Numbered from the stretch's first letter, positions 27,057-34,907 are shown. The stretch is DNA of 34,933 bases from Bacteroidia bacterium (GCA_026391295.1 JAPLDS010000019.1:22634-57566), one strand, 5' to 3'. The notes: a model not told the origin generated them from the letters alone. Program-made: numbers and translations.

Positions 27057-27689
27057 TTAGAGTGCTAATTCAAATGGAACAAAATAGGCAGATTGATGGA
27101 AATCAGGCTTTTCCGTACCAATAGGCGCTAAACTGATATAATGCGGAACCAAGGTCCGATCTCCACACTTATAAAAATTAGCATAAAAGGTATCACCTGC
27201 TTTAAGACCAATAAGCGAAAGTGGAATAACAACCATTAACGACCAGCTAGATAAAACTTGCTCTGAAGGCAATGTATCTTCAGTATAAGATGGGAATCTG
27301 AGTATCTGTTCCAAGCTATTCTTATCTAAGCTTTTACGATTATTCCGATCTAGACCAAACGCAGACAGACAATATCCTAAGGAGTTAAATTCAAAATTAT
27401 GATAACCATTGCCCTCTTTTACAAAAAATTCAACGCATGAATCTTGCCAAACAGGATCTTGATCTTTCCGATAAATCGAACGAATATGCTCATTACTAAC
27501 GGCAAAATAAAGAAATAGATCTTGGCCATTGTATCCAATACTCAATTGAACATCAATTAGATGTGGAAACTCTTTCCAATTGATTTGGTTGATGATATTT
27601 TTGGATCCAGAAGATGTTAGTTTAGAAATTGACTTTTTCGGATCTTCAATACTTAAGACTTTAAGAAGAGGAATTTTTGTCGAGACCAT
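27057..27689 (-). CDS. Carbohydrate-binding family 9-like protein
   Basis: The 210-residue product resembles the CBM9-like/DOMON beta-sandwich family, as seen in LFLYFAVSNEHIRSIYRKDQDPVWQDSCVEFFV and NFEFNSLGYCLSAFG. WSLMVVIPLSLIG and the ending PDFHQSAYFVPFEL also fit. It has no signal peptide, which is unusual for a glycan binder working outside the cell. It lies just upstream of the sulfatase gene (29 bases), so a shared role in glycan use is plausible but unproven. Confidence 0.82.
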   Translation of the reverse strand: MVSTKIPLLKVLSIEDPKKSISKLTSSGSKNIINQINWKEFPHLIDVQLSIGYNGQDLFLYFAVSNEHIRSIYRKDQDPVWQDSCVEFFVKEGNGYHNFEFNSLGYCLSAFGLDRNNRKSLDKNSLEQILRFPSYTEDTLPSEQVLSSWSLMVVIPLSLIGLKAGDTFYANFYKCGDRTLVPHYISLAPIGTEKPDFHQSAYFVPFELAL

Positions 27690-27829
27690 ATAGATGTTAT
27701 TTTTGTTGCAAAATAGCTGAATTTACTCAAAATACGTGCATCTTTTCCTTTTAAAGTAGCAGATGAAGACTCGGCTTAACATTTAGATAAAAGAACCTGC
27801 ACACGAAGTAAAGTTCAGCACAGAATGTA

Positions 27830-27837
27830 TACATTTG
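27830..27837 (+). promoter_or_regulatory. -7 box for the lipid kinase gene, overlapping a palindrome
   Basis: TACATTTG matches TAnnTTTG and lies 43 bases before the ATG at 27881. The overlapping AATGTATACATT (27824-27835) is a perfect 12-base palindrome and might be an operator, though it could be chance. Confidence 0.5.
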
Positions 27838-27880
27838 CTTTGAATTATAAAAATACGCAATTCGAACTTTCAAACAGATT

Positions 27881-28759
27881 ATGAAGGAGAAAATAATATT
27901 CTTAGTTAATCCAAATTCAGGAACAAAAAAGAAGAAAAAAATACCCAAGTTAATTAATGCCTTAATTGATAAATCAATTTTTGATTTTGAGGTCCGAAAC
28001 ACTTTATTTAAAGGTGAAGCTACTCAGATAGTAACAGAAAAGCTTGCTGAAGGGTACCGGTATTTTGTTGCAGTTGGCGGAGATGGAACGATTAACGAAA
28101 TAGCAAAAGCATTAATAAACACAGATGCTACATTAGCAATAATTCCTGTTGGGTCAGGAAATGGGCTGGCTAGACATCTTAAAATCCCTTTAAAGCCTAG
28201 TAGGGCTATTAAAGTGATCAACAAATTGAAAGTTTCAACTATTGACTATGGAACAATTAACAATGCCCCATTCTTCTGCACCTGTGGTGTTGGCTTCGAC
28301 GCCATTATCGGAGCACGGTTTGATAAAAGCAAGCAAAGGGGCTTAATAAGCTATATTCGGATTGCTATTTCTGAGTTCTTCAGATTCAAACCTGAAAAGT
28401 TCACCCTTTCCATAAATCAAGGCGAATCAGTACAATATTCAGCTTTTCTAGTAACTATTGCAAATGCATCCCAGTATGGGAACAATGCTTTTATTGCACC
28501 AATGGCCAAACTTAAAGATGGCCTATTAGATGTCTGCATTCTTGCTCCCTTTAATCTATTTAGGTCACCTCAAATAGCTTGGCAGCTATTCTCCGGAAAA
28601 CTATATAAAAATAGGTATGCAACTTACCTTCAAGGGAGCTCAATAAATATTACAAGGGCTTCAGATGGTCTTATTCACTTAGATGGGGAGACCTATACCA
28701 TGGGCAAAGAGTTGCAGATCTCTATCATACCAAAAGGTCTAAACGTATTGGTTTCATAG
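27881..28759 (+). CDS. Diacylglycerol/lipid kinase family protein
   Basis: The protein belongs to the DAGK catalytic family (YegS/DgkB type), soluble kinases that phosphorylate diacylglycerol or related lipids. The N-terminal IFLVNPNSGTKKKKKI, the nucleotide motif FVAVGGDGTINEIAKAL and the LAIIPVGSGNGLARHLKIP signature are intact. The beta-rich C-terminal half (CTCGVGFDAIIGARFD, LKDGLLDVCIL, HLDGE) is standard. At 292 residues it is of normal length. The exact lipid substrate cannot be told from sequence. Confidence 0.92.
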   Translation: MKEKIIFLVNPNSGTKKKKKIPKLINALIDKSIFDFEVRNTLFKGEATQIVTEKLAEGYRYFVAVGGDGTINEIAKALINTDATLAIIPVGSGNGLARHLKIPLKPSRAIKVINKLKVSTIDYGTINNAPFFCTCGVGFDAIIGARFDKSKQRGLISYIRIAISEFFRFKPEKFTLSINQGESVQYSAFLVTIANASQYGNNAFIAPMAKLKDGLLDVCILAPFNLFRSPQIAWQLFSGKLYKNRYATYLQGSSINITRASDGLIHLDGETYTMGKELQISIIPKGLNVLVS

Positions 28760-29020
28760 TTATTGCAGGAAAAAAATCTGATTCTATAATACTTAAACTT
28801 AACATTCTTCCAGGAATTAAGAATCTAAAGCACAACTTATTACCTATTAACATGGAGAATTATCGCTCTTTATTTTAGTTTTCAGAACCAAAATTTGTAC
28901 CTTTACTTAGGTAAAATGGATCTTGCAGTAAAGTCAAATATCAATTCGAATAGCTAAAGTTTATTGGTGCGAATTCAATTTGTTAGAACAGCTTAGTATA
29001 AAATCATACAATAAAAGAAG
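28760..29020. other. Intergenic region before the SanA-like gene
   Basis: 260 bases without a convincing gene. TACCTTTA (28899-28906) is one mismatch from a -7 box, and the short inverted repeat TTTACTTAGGTAAA follows it. Very short ORFs (8-13 codons) are not credible. Confidence 0.4.
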
Positions 29021-29668
29021 TTGAAGAAACTTAAACGAATTATTGCCTTTTTATTAATCTCGATTCTATTGGCTGTAGGGTGTGTTCTGTGCATCCATAA
29101 ACATGTTGCTAATTATTCAGATCCATTTTCATATAGTTCAATAGATTCAATACCCCACAACCATTGCGCTTTAGTCTTAGGGACTAGCAAATACCTCTCC
29201 AATGGCCGACGTAATCTCTTTTATACCAATCGAATAAACGCAACAGTACAACTTTATTTTTGCAGCAAAATAGATTATATAATCGTTAGCGGAGATAATC
29301 GAAATCGTAATTACAACGAGCCCATTACGATGTATAACGATTTGGTTGCAGCAGGGATCCCAGGAAGAAAAATCATACTTGATTATGCTGGATTCAGGAC
29401 TTTGGACTCTGTCGTGCGATGCAAGGAGGTATTTGGCCAAGATAAATTCACGATCGTCTCTCAACAATTTCATAACCAAAGAGCCTTATATATAGCTCGC
29501 AAAAAAGATATTGAGGCCATTGCCTTCAATGCAGAGAGCGATAAAGAACCATTAGATTACAAAGTCAACCTAAGAGAAATTGCTGCACGGACACTAATGT
29601 TGTATGATATGCTTACGGCAAAACAGCCTCATTTTCTGGGAGAGAGAATTTATATACCTGCCGAATAA
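29021..29668 (+). CDS. SanA/YdcF-like membrane protein (DUF218)
   Basis: An N-terminal membrane anchor (about 5-25) precedes a DUF218 domain like that of SanA (vancomycin sensitivity) and ElyC. Conserved features are CALVLGTSKYLSNGRRNLFYTNRINA, YIIVSGDN, AGIPGRKIILDYAGFRTLDSVVR and FTIVSQQFHNQRALYIA. SanA-type proteins affect envelope permeability; the biochemical activity is unknown. The TTG start at 29021 follows an in-frame stop just upstream and gives the basic residues before the anchor. Length 215 is normal. Confidence 0.88.
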   Translation: MKKLKRIIAFLLISILLAVGCVLCIHKHVANYSDPFSYSSIDSIPHNHCALVLGTSKYLSNGRRNLFYTNRINATVQLYFCSKIDYIIVSGDNRNRNYNEPITMYNDLVAAGIPGRKIILDYAGFRTLDSVVRCKEVFGQDKFTIVSQQFHNQRALYIARKKDIEAIAFNAESDKEPLDYKVNLREIAARTLMLYDMLTAKQPHFLGERIYIPAE

Positions 29669-29694
29669 GTCTAAAGATCAATTAAGATTCAACA

Positions 29695-30096
29695 TTATTC
29701 TCCTGGATCTTTACGCAATGATTTAAGATTTGATTGAACTCTTTTTGATTCAAGTCTGCGCTCAATTGATGACCTGCTAGGCTTTGTGGAGATTCGTTTC
29801 TTAGGTTTTACAAGGGCCTTCTCCAGCAGCGAAAATAGCTTAGCGATCACCTTCTGTTTATTGATAAGCTGAGAGCGATCTGTCTGTTCTACCAAGATCA
29901 ATTCACCCATTTTAGAGATCTTGTTTTTAAGTTTCTGCAGCAATAAAATCTTTTCCTCCTCCGATAAAGCAAGAGAAGACTGTACATTAAATCGCAATTC
30001 AACTTTTGAACTAACCTTGTTCACATTCTGCCCACCTGGACCGCTACTTCTAATAGCTTGAAAAACTAATTCTTCTCTTATAGCAGAACTATTCAT
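29695..30096 (-). CDS. arfB: Alternative ribosome-rescue factor ArfB (YaeJ)
   Basis: ArfB frees ribosomes stalled without a stop codon by hydrolysing peptidyl-tRNA. The GGQ catalytic motif (Gly21-Gly22-Gln23) sits in RSSGPGGQNVNKVSSKVELRF. The C-terminal tail is strongly basic (KPKKRISTKPSRSSIERRLESKRVQS), as needed to sit in the mRNA channel. The 133-residue length and the absence of codon-recognition domains separate it from RF1/RF2. It converges with the SanA-like gene 26 bases away. Confidence 0.94.
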   Translation of the reverse strand: MNSSAIREELVFQAIRSSGPGGQNVNKVSSKVELRFNVQSSLALSEEEKILLLQKLKNKISKMGELILVEQTDRSQLINKQKVIAKLFSLLEKALVKPKKRISTKPSRSSIERRLESKRVQSNLKSLRKDPGE

Positions 30097-30178
30097 ATTT
30101 TATTCAGAATAAAAACCTTATAAAATTAACAAAAGACGCAAACCTCTACTATAAAAGTTACATATACAGGTAAACAAA

Positions 30179-30209
30179 TTGATAATCTCTATGTTATAAT
30201 GTAAATTTA
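30179..30209 (+). promoter_or_regulatory. Promoter for ung
   Basis: TTG (30179-30181) and TAAATTTA (30202-30209) are separated by 20 bases. The second element differs from TAnnTTTG in its last base only. The start codon follows 39 bases after the box. Confidence 0.45.
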
Positions 30210-30247
30210 CCTAAGCATTCAAGTAGCAACTAAAATTAAAGTATTGC

Positions 30248-30910
30248 ATGGAGATTTTCATTGAAAAAGAGTGGAAAAATAAGCTTAAGCAGGAGTTTTA
30301 TGATCCCTACTTTACAAATCTAATCGATTATTTGAAAGCAGAATTTAACAGCCACACCATTTACCCACCTTTAAATTTAGTTTTTAATGCGTTTAACAAG
30401 TGTCCATTTAGCTCTACAAAAGTTGTAATCTTAGGTCAATACCCATATCACGAAGAAAATCAAGCACATGGACTTTGTTTCTCGGTGCCTGATGGCGTAA
30501 AAATTCCCCCTTCCTTACGAAATATTTTCAAGGAGCTTCAAAATGATCTTGGAATTTCTTTGTCGGATAGTGGTAATCTAGATAGATGGGCCGAGCAAGG
30601 TATTTTACTTCTTAATGCAACATTAACTGTTCGAGCAAAAGAGGCTGGATCTCACCAAGACAAAGGCTGGGAGATCTTTACTGATAAGGTTATTCAAACC
30701 TTAAGTGAGCAACACAACAACCTAGTTTTTGTATTATGGGGAACATTTGCACAGAAAAAGCAGGTACTTATAGATCCTAAAAAACACTTAATATTAACTT
30801 CTGTACACCCATCTCCACTATCAGCGCATCGTGGTTTTTTTAACAACCACCATTTTAGCACCATAAATAAATATCTAGTTGCGCATCAAAAGTCAGCAAT
30901 CAACTGGTAG
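30248..30910 (+). CDS. ung: Uracil-DNA glycosylase (family 1) with Tyr in place of catalytic Asp
   Basis: Family 1 UDG removes uracil from DNA in base-excision repair. The fold is complete: ILLLNATLTVRAKEAGSHQDKGWE (with the uracil-contacting Asn), LVFVLWGTFAQKK and the HPSPLSAHRGFF loop with its catalytic His. PPSLRNIFKEL and AHGLCFSVP are present too. The active-site motif GQDPYH, however, reads GQYPYH: Tyr65 (codon TAC at 30440-30442) replaces the water-activating Asp, and the following GPG is EEN. A Tyr codon differs from Asp by one base. Length (220) is normal, so this is not a truncated gene. Activity should be greatly reduced unless another residue compensates. Confidence 0.93.
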   Translation: MEIFIEKEWKNKLKQEFYDPYFTNLIDYLKAEFNSHTIYPPLNLVFNAFNKCPFSSTKVVILGQYPYHEENQAHGLCFSVPDGVKIPPSLRNIFKELQNDLGISLSDSGNLDRWAEQGILLLNATLTVRAKEAGSHQDKGWEIFTDKVIQTLSEQHNNLVFVLWGTFAQKKQVLIDPKKHLILTSVHPSPLSAHRGFFNNHHFSTINKYLVAHQKSAINW

Positions 30911-31645
30911 TTAAAAATATGAATTGTTATCATTAATATATCTCTCTGCTTCAATGAGTTGATCTGGCTTACCAAGATCCATCCAAAGGTTAGATTCATC
31001 AAGAAAGCCATATATCGACTGTTCGCTAGCTAATCGCAAATAGAGAGGAATGAGTGGGAAAGATCCTTTTTCTAGTATTAGTTTAAAGATTTCTGGATTC
31101 ACAAGTTGAATTCCACTAAAAGCATAAAGATTTGCCTCATTAGACTTACGAGCTATTATTTGCTCATTGGATTTCGTATTACGCCAACCTGAAAGTTGCA
31201 TCTGTTTATCAAACATCAAATAACGAGATGTCACTCGTTCACGCACAGCCAGTGTAGCTAAGGCTCCATTCTGCTTATGAACCTGAAGCAATTGATCTAG
31301 ATCTATCGTGCTAAACACATCAACATTGTATACTAGAAATGGCTCCGGGCCATCTAAAAACCACGAAGCTTTTACGATTCCACCACCGGTATCTAGAAGT
31401 TGCTCTCTTTCATCAGACACAACGATGTTAAGACCAAAATTATGATGCGATTTTAAAAAATCAATAATCTGGTCACCAAAGTGATGAATATTGATTATTA
31501 GGTCATTATAACCAGCGTGACTAACCTTTTCGATTGCATACTGCAGTAATGTCTTACCAGCTATTTCACATAAAGCCTTTGGTTTATTTTGGGTCAAAGG
31601 GAAAAGTCGAGTACCTAAGCCAGCGGCAAAAATCAGTGCTTTCAT
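30911..31645 (-). CDS. MurU-like sugar-1-phosphate nucleotidyltransferase
   Basis: The 244-residue protein is a compact sugar nucleotidyltransferase. It opens MKALIFAAGLGTRLFPLTQNKPKALCEI, with the LLDTGGGIVKAS and YNVDVFSTIDL metal-binding motifs and a WMDLGKPDQLIEAE tail. These match MurU, the MurNAc-1-phosphate uridylyltransferase, better than longer GlmU or RmlA enzymes. It is 13 bases downstream of an AmgK-like kinase domain, the known functional partner that supplies the sugar-1-phosphate. UDP-MurNAc production is therefore likely, though a mannose-1-phosphate guanylyltransferase is an alternative. Its stop codon directly abuts that of ung. Confidence 0.85.
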   Translation of the reverse strand: MKALIFAAGLGTRLFPLTQNKPKALCEIAGKTLLQYAIEKVSHAGYNDLIINIHHFGDQIIDFLKSHHNFGLNIVVSDEREQLLDTGGGIVKASWFLDGPEPFLVYNVDVFSTIDLDQLLQVHKQNGALATLAVRERVTSRYLMFDKQMQLSGWRNTKSNEQIIARKSNEANLYAFSGIQLVNPEIFKLILEKGSFPLIPLYLRLASEQSIYGFLDESNLWMDLGKPDQLIEAERYINDNNSYF

Positions 31646-31658
31646 AGTCCGTAGTTAG

Positions 31659-33089
31659 TTACTTTTTATCCTGTTCGCGATGGTGAACAACAACATGAAT
31701 AGGAAATTTCGATTGAAGAAATTCACTCATTTGTTCAGCAGCATAAACCGATCGGTGTTGTCCGCCCGTGCATCCGAAGCTAACCGACAAATGCGTAAAA
31801 CCTCGCTCCATATATTTTTGTACCGTACGCTCCACGGTAGCATAGATAGGCTCTAAAAATTCCTTCATATCAGTCTCAGCTTGGAAGAACTCAATCACAG
31901 CCTGATCTTTTCCTGTTAAATGCTTATACTGATCGTATCGTCCAGGGTTGTGCACCGAGCGACAGTCAAACACAAATCCACCACCATTTCCAGAATTATC
32001 GACTGGATAACCATTTTTGTAAGAAAAGCTAGTCACATCGACGGTTAGATTAACTGGAATTGGAGCTATATCTTTAAGGAATTGTGTTTCAGGCAAAGAT
32101 GCTAACACCTTAAAAAGTTCATTTAACTCTATAGGCAATTGCACTTTAGATAAAATAATGGTAAGATTCTTAAGCGCATAAGGGATACTTTTTAAGAAAT
32201 GCTCCTTTTTTTCATAAAATCCACGGAACCCATAGGCGCCCATAGCTTGCATAATCCGAATAAGCACATAACCATAGAAATATTGACGAAAATCTTCTCG
32301 GTTGACAGGATGAATCTTTTCGAGTTCATCGAGATAATGATCGATTAGATTTTCACGAATAAGTTCCGGAATATCAGCCTTTGCATCATAGAGCAAAGAA
32401 GCTAAATCGTATTGCAAAGCCCCTTGCCTACCCCCTTGATAATCAATAAACCAAGGCTGCTGATCGACCAACATAATATTACGACTTTGGAAATCGCGAA
32501 ACATAAAAAATTGATTTTCTGCCCGAAGCAGATAATCCGTAAACGCTATAAAATCGTCTTCTAGCAGTTGTTCATTAAAAGAGATTTTAGCTAGTTTGAG
32601 GAAGTAATACTTAAAATAATTCAAGTCCCACATCATCGACTGACGGTCAAAGGCTTTTCGAGGATAGCAAAAATCATAATTAAGATCCCTCCCAGCAATT
32701 ACCTGCAGCTTAGGAAGTTCCTGGACAATCTTTTTATAGACCTCAACAATTTTATCCCCGAACCCCTCTTTTTCGCGAATTTCAGTGATAAAACTATAAA
32801 GGGTCGTGCTGCCAAGATCTTCTTGCAGGTAGATGCATTGATCAGCATCATAGACAAATATCTCTGGCACTTTGATCCCTTTAGCTCTAAAATGTCTTGA
32901 AAATTCAACAAATGCGTTATTCTCTTTGACATCCTCATTCCAAGTGCCAATTACCAGATAATTTTTACTTGTCAGTCTAATATATTCGCGGTAAGAGCCC
33001 GACATCGGCAAAATATCTATTGATGTTGGTATCTCCTTAAAATGAGACTGAAAAAGATTGATTAAGGATTGTTGAATTTTCTGTTTCAA
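31659..33089 (-). CDS. AmgK-like sugar kinase fused to RapZ C-terminal domain
   Basis: Residues 1-330 form an APH-type kinase like AmgK, which phosphorylates MurNAc/GlcNAc at the anomeric carbon. The catalytic loop FRDFQSRNIMLV and the metal segment PWFIDYQGGRQGALQYDLASLLYDA are seen. Residues 350-476 match the RapZ C-terminal domain (VDVTSFSYKNGYP, FVFDCRSVHNPG, TGKDQAVIEFF, GCTGGQHRSVYAAEQ, VVVHHRE). In E. coli that domain binds glucosamine-6-phosphate and controls GlmS through a small RNA. The RapZ N-terminal P-loop kinase is absent here, replaced by the APH domain. The 476-residue gene is followed by the MurU-like gene, so both act together in cell-wall sugar recycling. Confidence 0.88.
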   Translation of the reverse strand: MKQKIQQSLINLFQSHFKEIPTSIDILPMSGSYREYIRLTSKNYLVIGTWNEDVKENNAFVEFSRHFRAKGIKVPEIFVYDADQCIYLQEDLGSTTLYSFITEIREKEGFGDKIVEVYKKIVQELPKLQVIAGRDLNYDFCYPRKAFDRQSMMWDLNYFKYYFLKLAKISFNEQLLEDDFIAFTDYLLRAENQFFMFRDFQSRNIMLVDQQPWFIDYQGGRQGALQYDLASLLYDAKADIPELIRENLIDHYLDELEKIHPVNREDFRQYFYGYVLIRIMQAMGAYGFRGFYEKKEHFLKSIPYALKNLTIILSKVQLPIELNELFKVLASLPETQFLKDIAPIPVNLTVDVTSFSYKNGYPVDNSGNGGGFVFDCRSVHNPGRYDQYKHLTGKDQAVIEFFQAETDMKEFLEPIYATVERTVQKYMERGFTHLSVSFGCTGGQHRSVYAAEQMSEFLQSKFPIHVVVHHREQDKK

Positions 33090-33185
33090 GTTGGGTTGTA
33101 TTTTAGTTTATGTAACCTCATTGACGACCAAAGGTAAAAAATCTCTAGCAAATAGGTTTATAATCAACAGGAGAAAAATAAACAT

Positions 33186-33219
33186 AAAAAAAGCTGATCC
33201 ATTAAAGGAACAGCTTTTC
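33186..33219 (-). terminator. Terminator of the rpsF-rpsR-rplI operon
   Basis: On the minus strand AAAAGCTG (33218-33211) pairs with CAGCTTTT (33196-33189) and a T run continues to about 33185. It is in the right place to end the ribosomal operon. Confidence 0.88.
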
Positions 33220-33259
33220 TTATTTAATTGATGTAGTATATTATTAATACACTTCTTAT

Positions 33260-33643
33260 TCAGCTACAACTTCGAATTTTAATCGCATCTTCTTTAATGA
33301 TAATCTGTTTACGATCTAAATCGAAACCTTTTTCTTTTAAAGCTTCAGCCAATTGAATGTTGTTAACCGAACCAAATATTTTTCCGGTTGTACTTGTTTT
33401 AGCACCAATAGAGATACTGATTCCTTTAAGCTTTTCAGCTAAAACCAGTGCTTCATCTTTTAGTTTAGCCTCTTTGTGGGCCCGTTGTTTTTGATTCTCA
33501 GCTAATACCTTTTTCGCAGAAGAAGTGGCTAAAACAGCCAATTTTTGTGGAATTAGGAAATTGCGTGCGTAACCGTCTTTCACATTAACGCTATCGTCTT
33601 TGCTACCCAGATTTTGTACGTCTTGAAGAAGAATGATATCCAT
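33260..33643 (-). CDS. rplI: 50S ribosomal protein L9, C-terminus lost by internal out-of-frame deletion
   Basis: L9 binds 23S rRNA near the L1 stalk. The N-terminal domain and long helix are normal (MDIILLQDVQNLGSKDDSVNVKDGYARNFLIPQKLA, then TGKIFGSVNNIQLAEALKE). After DRKQIIIKEDAIK (to residue 122) the frame changes: the last codons read IRSCS and stop. The normal ending FEVVAE and its TAA are still present in another frame at 33276-33256. About 20 residues (the usual EVG...KLHKEV... segment) are missing, so this is a deletion with frame loss and not a single-base error. The product (127 residues; about 148 expected) probably keeps partial function, since L9 is often dispensable. Confidence 0.9.
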   Translation of the reverse strand: MDIILLQDVQNLGSKDDSVNVKDGYARNFLIPQKLAVLATSSAKKVLAENQKQRAHKEAKLKDEALVLAEKLKGISISIGAKTSTTGKIFGSVNNIQLAEALKEKGFDLDRKQIIIKEDAIKIRSCS

Positions 33644-33660
33644 TTTTGTATCTCCTATTA

Positions 33661-33930
33661 TTATTTCATCAAATCTGTTACATAAGGCAGCAACGCAATC
33701 ATTCTAGAGCGTTTTACAGCCTGTGATACTTTACGTTGATACTTCAATGAAGTACCTGTAAGTCGGCGTGGCAAGATTTTTCCTTGCTCGTTTAGGAATT
33801 TTTTCAAAAACTCAGGATCTTTATAATCCACATAGCGGATACCTGATTTTTTAAAACGGCAATACTTTTTCTTTTTTACCTCAACCGATGTAGGAGTAAG
33901 GTATCTAATTTCGCTTGAATTCGTGGCCAT
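33661..33930 (-). CDS. rpsR: 30S ribosomal protein S18
   Basis: S18 forms a dimer with S6 on the small-subunit platform. The 89-residue protein has the family core [25 protein letters not shown] and [35 protein letters not shown]. It lies between rpsF (3 bases upstream) and rplI (17 bases downstream), in the typical operon order. No anomaly is seen. Confidence 0.97.
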   Translation of the reverse strand: MATNSSEIRYLTPTSVEVKKKKYCRFKKSGIRYVDYKDPEFLKKFLNEQGKILPRRLTGTSLKYQRKVSQAVKRSRMIALLPYVTDLMK

Positions 33931-33933
33931 GAC

Positions 33934-34287
33934 TTAGTTCTCCTTTTGAGTTTTAGCATTTACCTTTTTTTGTCTCTTCGCGCTGTACTCAGCGGCGTAT
34001 TTATCCAATTTCAACGTAATGAAACGGATGATACGTTCGTCACGGCGGAACTCTATTTCAAGTTTACCGATGAATGCAGGATCAGCCTTGAATTCGAGTA
34101 GATGATAAAATCCGGTCGATTTCTTTTGAATGGGGTAGGCTAATTTCTTTAGACCCCAATGTTCTTCATGGATAAGTTCGCTACCACTAGCAGTGATCAG
34201 ATCCTTGAACTTTCCTACCGCTTCCTTTATCTGAGCCTCAGATAAAACGGGAGTAGCAATGAAAACGGTTTCGTACTGGTTCAACAT
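33934..34287 (-). CDS. rpsF: 30S ribosomal protein S6
   Basis: S6 pairs with S18. The 117-residue protein has the expected sequence: [48 protein letters not shown] and [22 protein letters not shown] short basic tail ([14 protein letters not shown]) follows. It is the first gene of the rpsF-rpsR-rplI operon and follows a strong promoter match at 34335-34365. Confidence 0.97.
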   Translation of the reverse strand: MLNQYETVFIATPVLSEAQIKEAVGKFKDLITASGSELIHEEHWGLKKLAYPIQKKSTGFYHLLEFKADPAFIGKLEIEFRRDERIIRFITLKLDKYAAEYSAKRQKKVNAKTQKEN

Positions 34288-34334
34288 ACTGTTAAAGTTT
34301 TACATTAAACATTAATCAATTATTATAAGTGGCG

Positions 34335-34365
34335 CAAAAGTAGAAAGATTTTAGATGAATACCAA
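34335..34365 (-). promoter_or_regulatory. Promoter of the rpsF operon
   Basis: On the minus strand TTG (34365-34363) and TACTTTTG (34342-34335) are separated by 20 bases, as expected for Bacteroidota sigma-ABfr promoters. This is the best full promoter in the window. Predicted start near 34328, 41 bases before the ATG. Confidence 0.8.
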
Positions 34366-34547
34366 CACTTTCAATAGAAAACAATGCATTAATTTAGTTT
34401 TGCTAATTCACTATCTCTTAGACAGTAGAACCATTTAGAGCGATCTATTCTAAATCTAAAATCATAAATAAGGAAAAAACGGCCCTAAGAAATAGAAATT
34501 TTCACCTTCAGGCTCAACCATTTATCTCACCCTCAAACAACTTGATT

Positions 34548-34586
34548 AAAAAGCAAAAGAGCCATCCAGGAAGGACAGCTCTTTTG
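34548..34586 (-). terminator. Orphan intrinsic terminator
   Basis: CAAAAGAGC (34554-34562) pairs with GCTCTTTTG (34578-34586), with an inner TCC/GGA pairing. On the minus strand it continues into TTTTGCTTTTTAA, a good U-rich tail; the plus strand tail is poorer. No annotated leftward gene ends here. Confidence 0.6.
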
Positions 34587-34650
34587 TTTGGGTTTAGTGT
34601 AGAAAATTAGAGTCTTAGTAAAAGAACAATAATTACATTTTTCATTTAAG
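34550..34650 (-). ncRNA. Candidate small transcript with a 12-codon ORF
   Basis: A near-consensus -7 box TACTTTAG (34664-34657, one mismatch), a tiny ORF at 34645-34607 encoding MKNVIIVLLLRL, and the terminator above are aligned over about 100 bases. The peptide is hydrophobic, but so short an ORF can arise by chance. It may be a small RNA or a leader peptide transcript. Confidence 0.25.
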
Positions 34651-34888
34651 CGTCGGCTAAAGTAAACGAATTTCTTAAAAAATGTTAATCCTATCATACA
34701 TTTTCATCTTCAGATGGGTTTAAACTATTCTAATACACATATTAAATAATTAATTAACAGTTATTTAAACTTTAAATTTCAAAAACATGTTTAACAGCAT
34801 GTTTTCAAAAACAAACACTTCACAACGAATTGTTTTAAATATATGCCAAAAACCATCAAGCTAACGAATATATGGTCTTGAATTTCGT

Positions 34889-34896
34889 TACATTTG
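34889..34896 (+). promoter_or_regulatory. -7 box for the tRNA gene
   Basis: TACATTTG matches TAnnTTTG and ends 12 bases before the mature tRNA 5' end. Confidence 0.5.
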
Positions 34897-34907
34897 CAAT
34901 TCAAATT

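Larger units (their letters stand above)
34366..34888. other. Non-coding gap between the rpsF promoter and the tRNA gene
   Basis: About 520 AT-rich bases hold no ordinary gene. They contain a terminator hairpin, a 12-codon minus-strand ORF and an inverted repeat (AAAACATG at about 34781-34788 with CATGTTTT at about 34797-34804). Confidence 0.5.

Noticed and set aside
27751-28002. Minus-strand ORF of 83 codons at the lipid kinase start
   Set aside because: It overlaps the promoter and first 40 codons of the kinase gene, and its FFFFF run mirrors a poly-Lys stretch.
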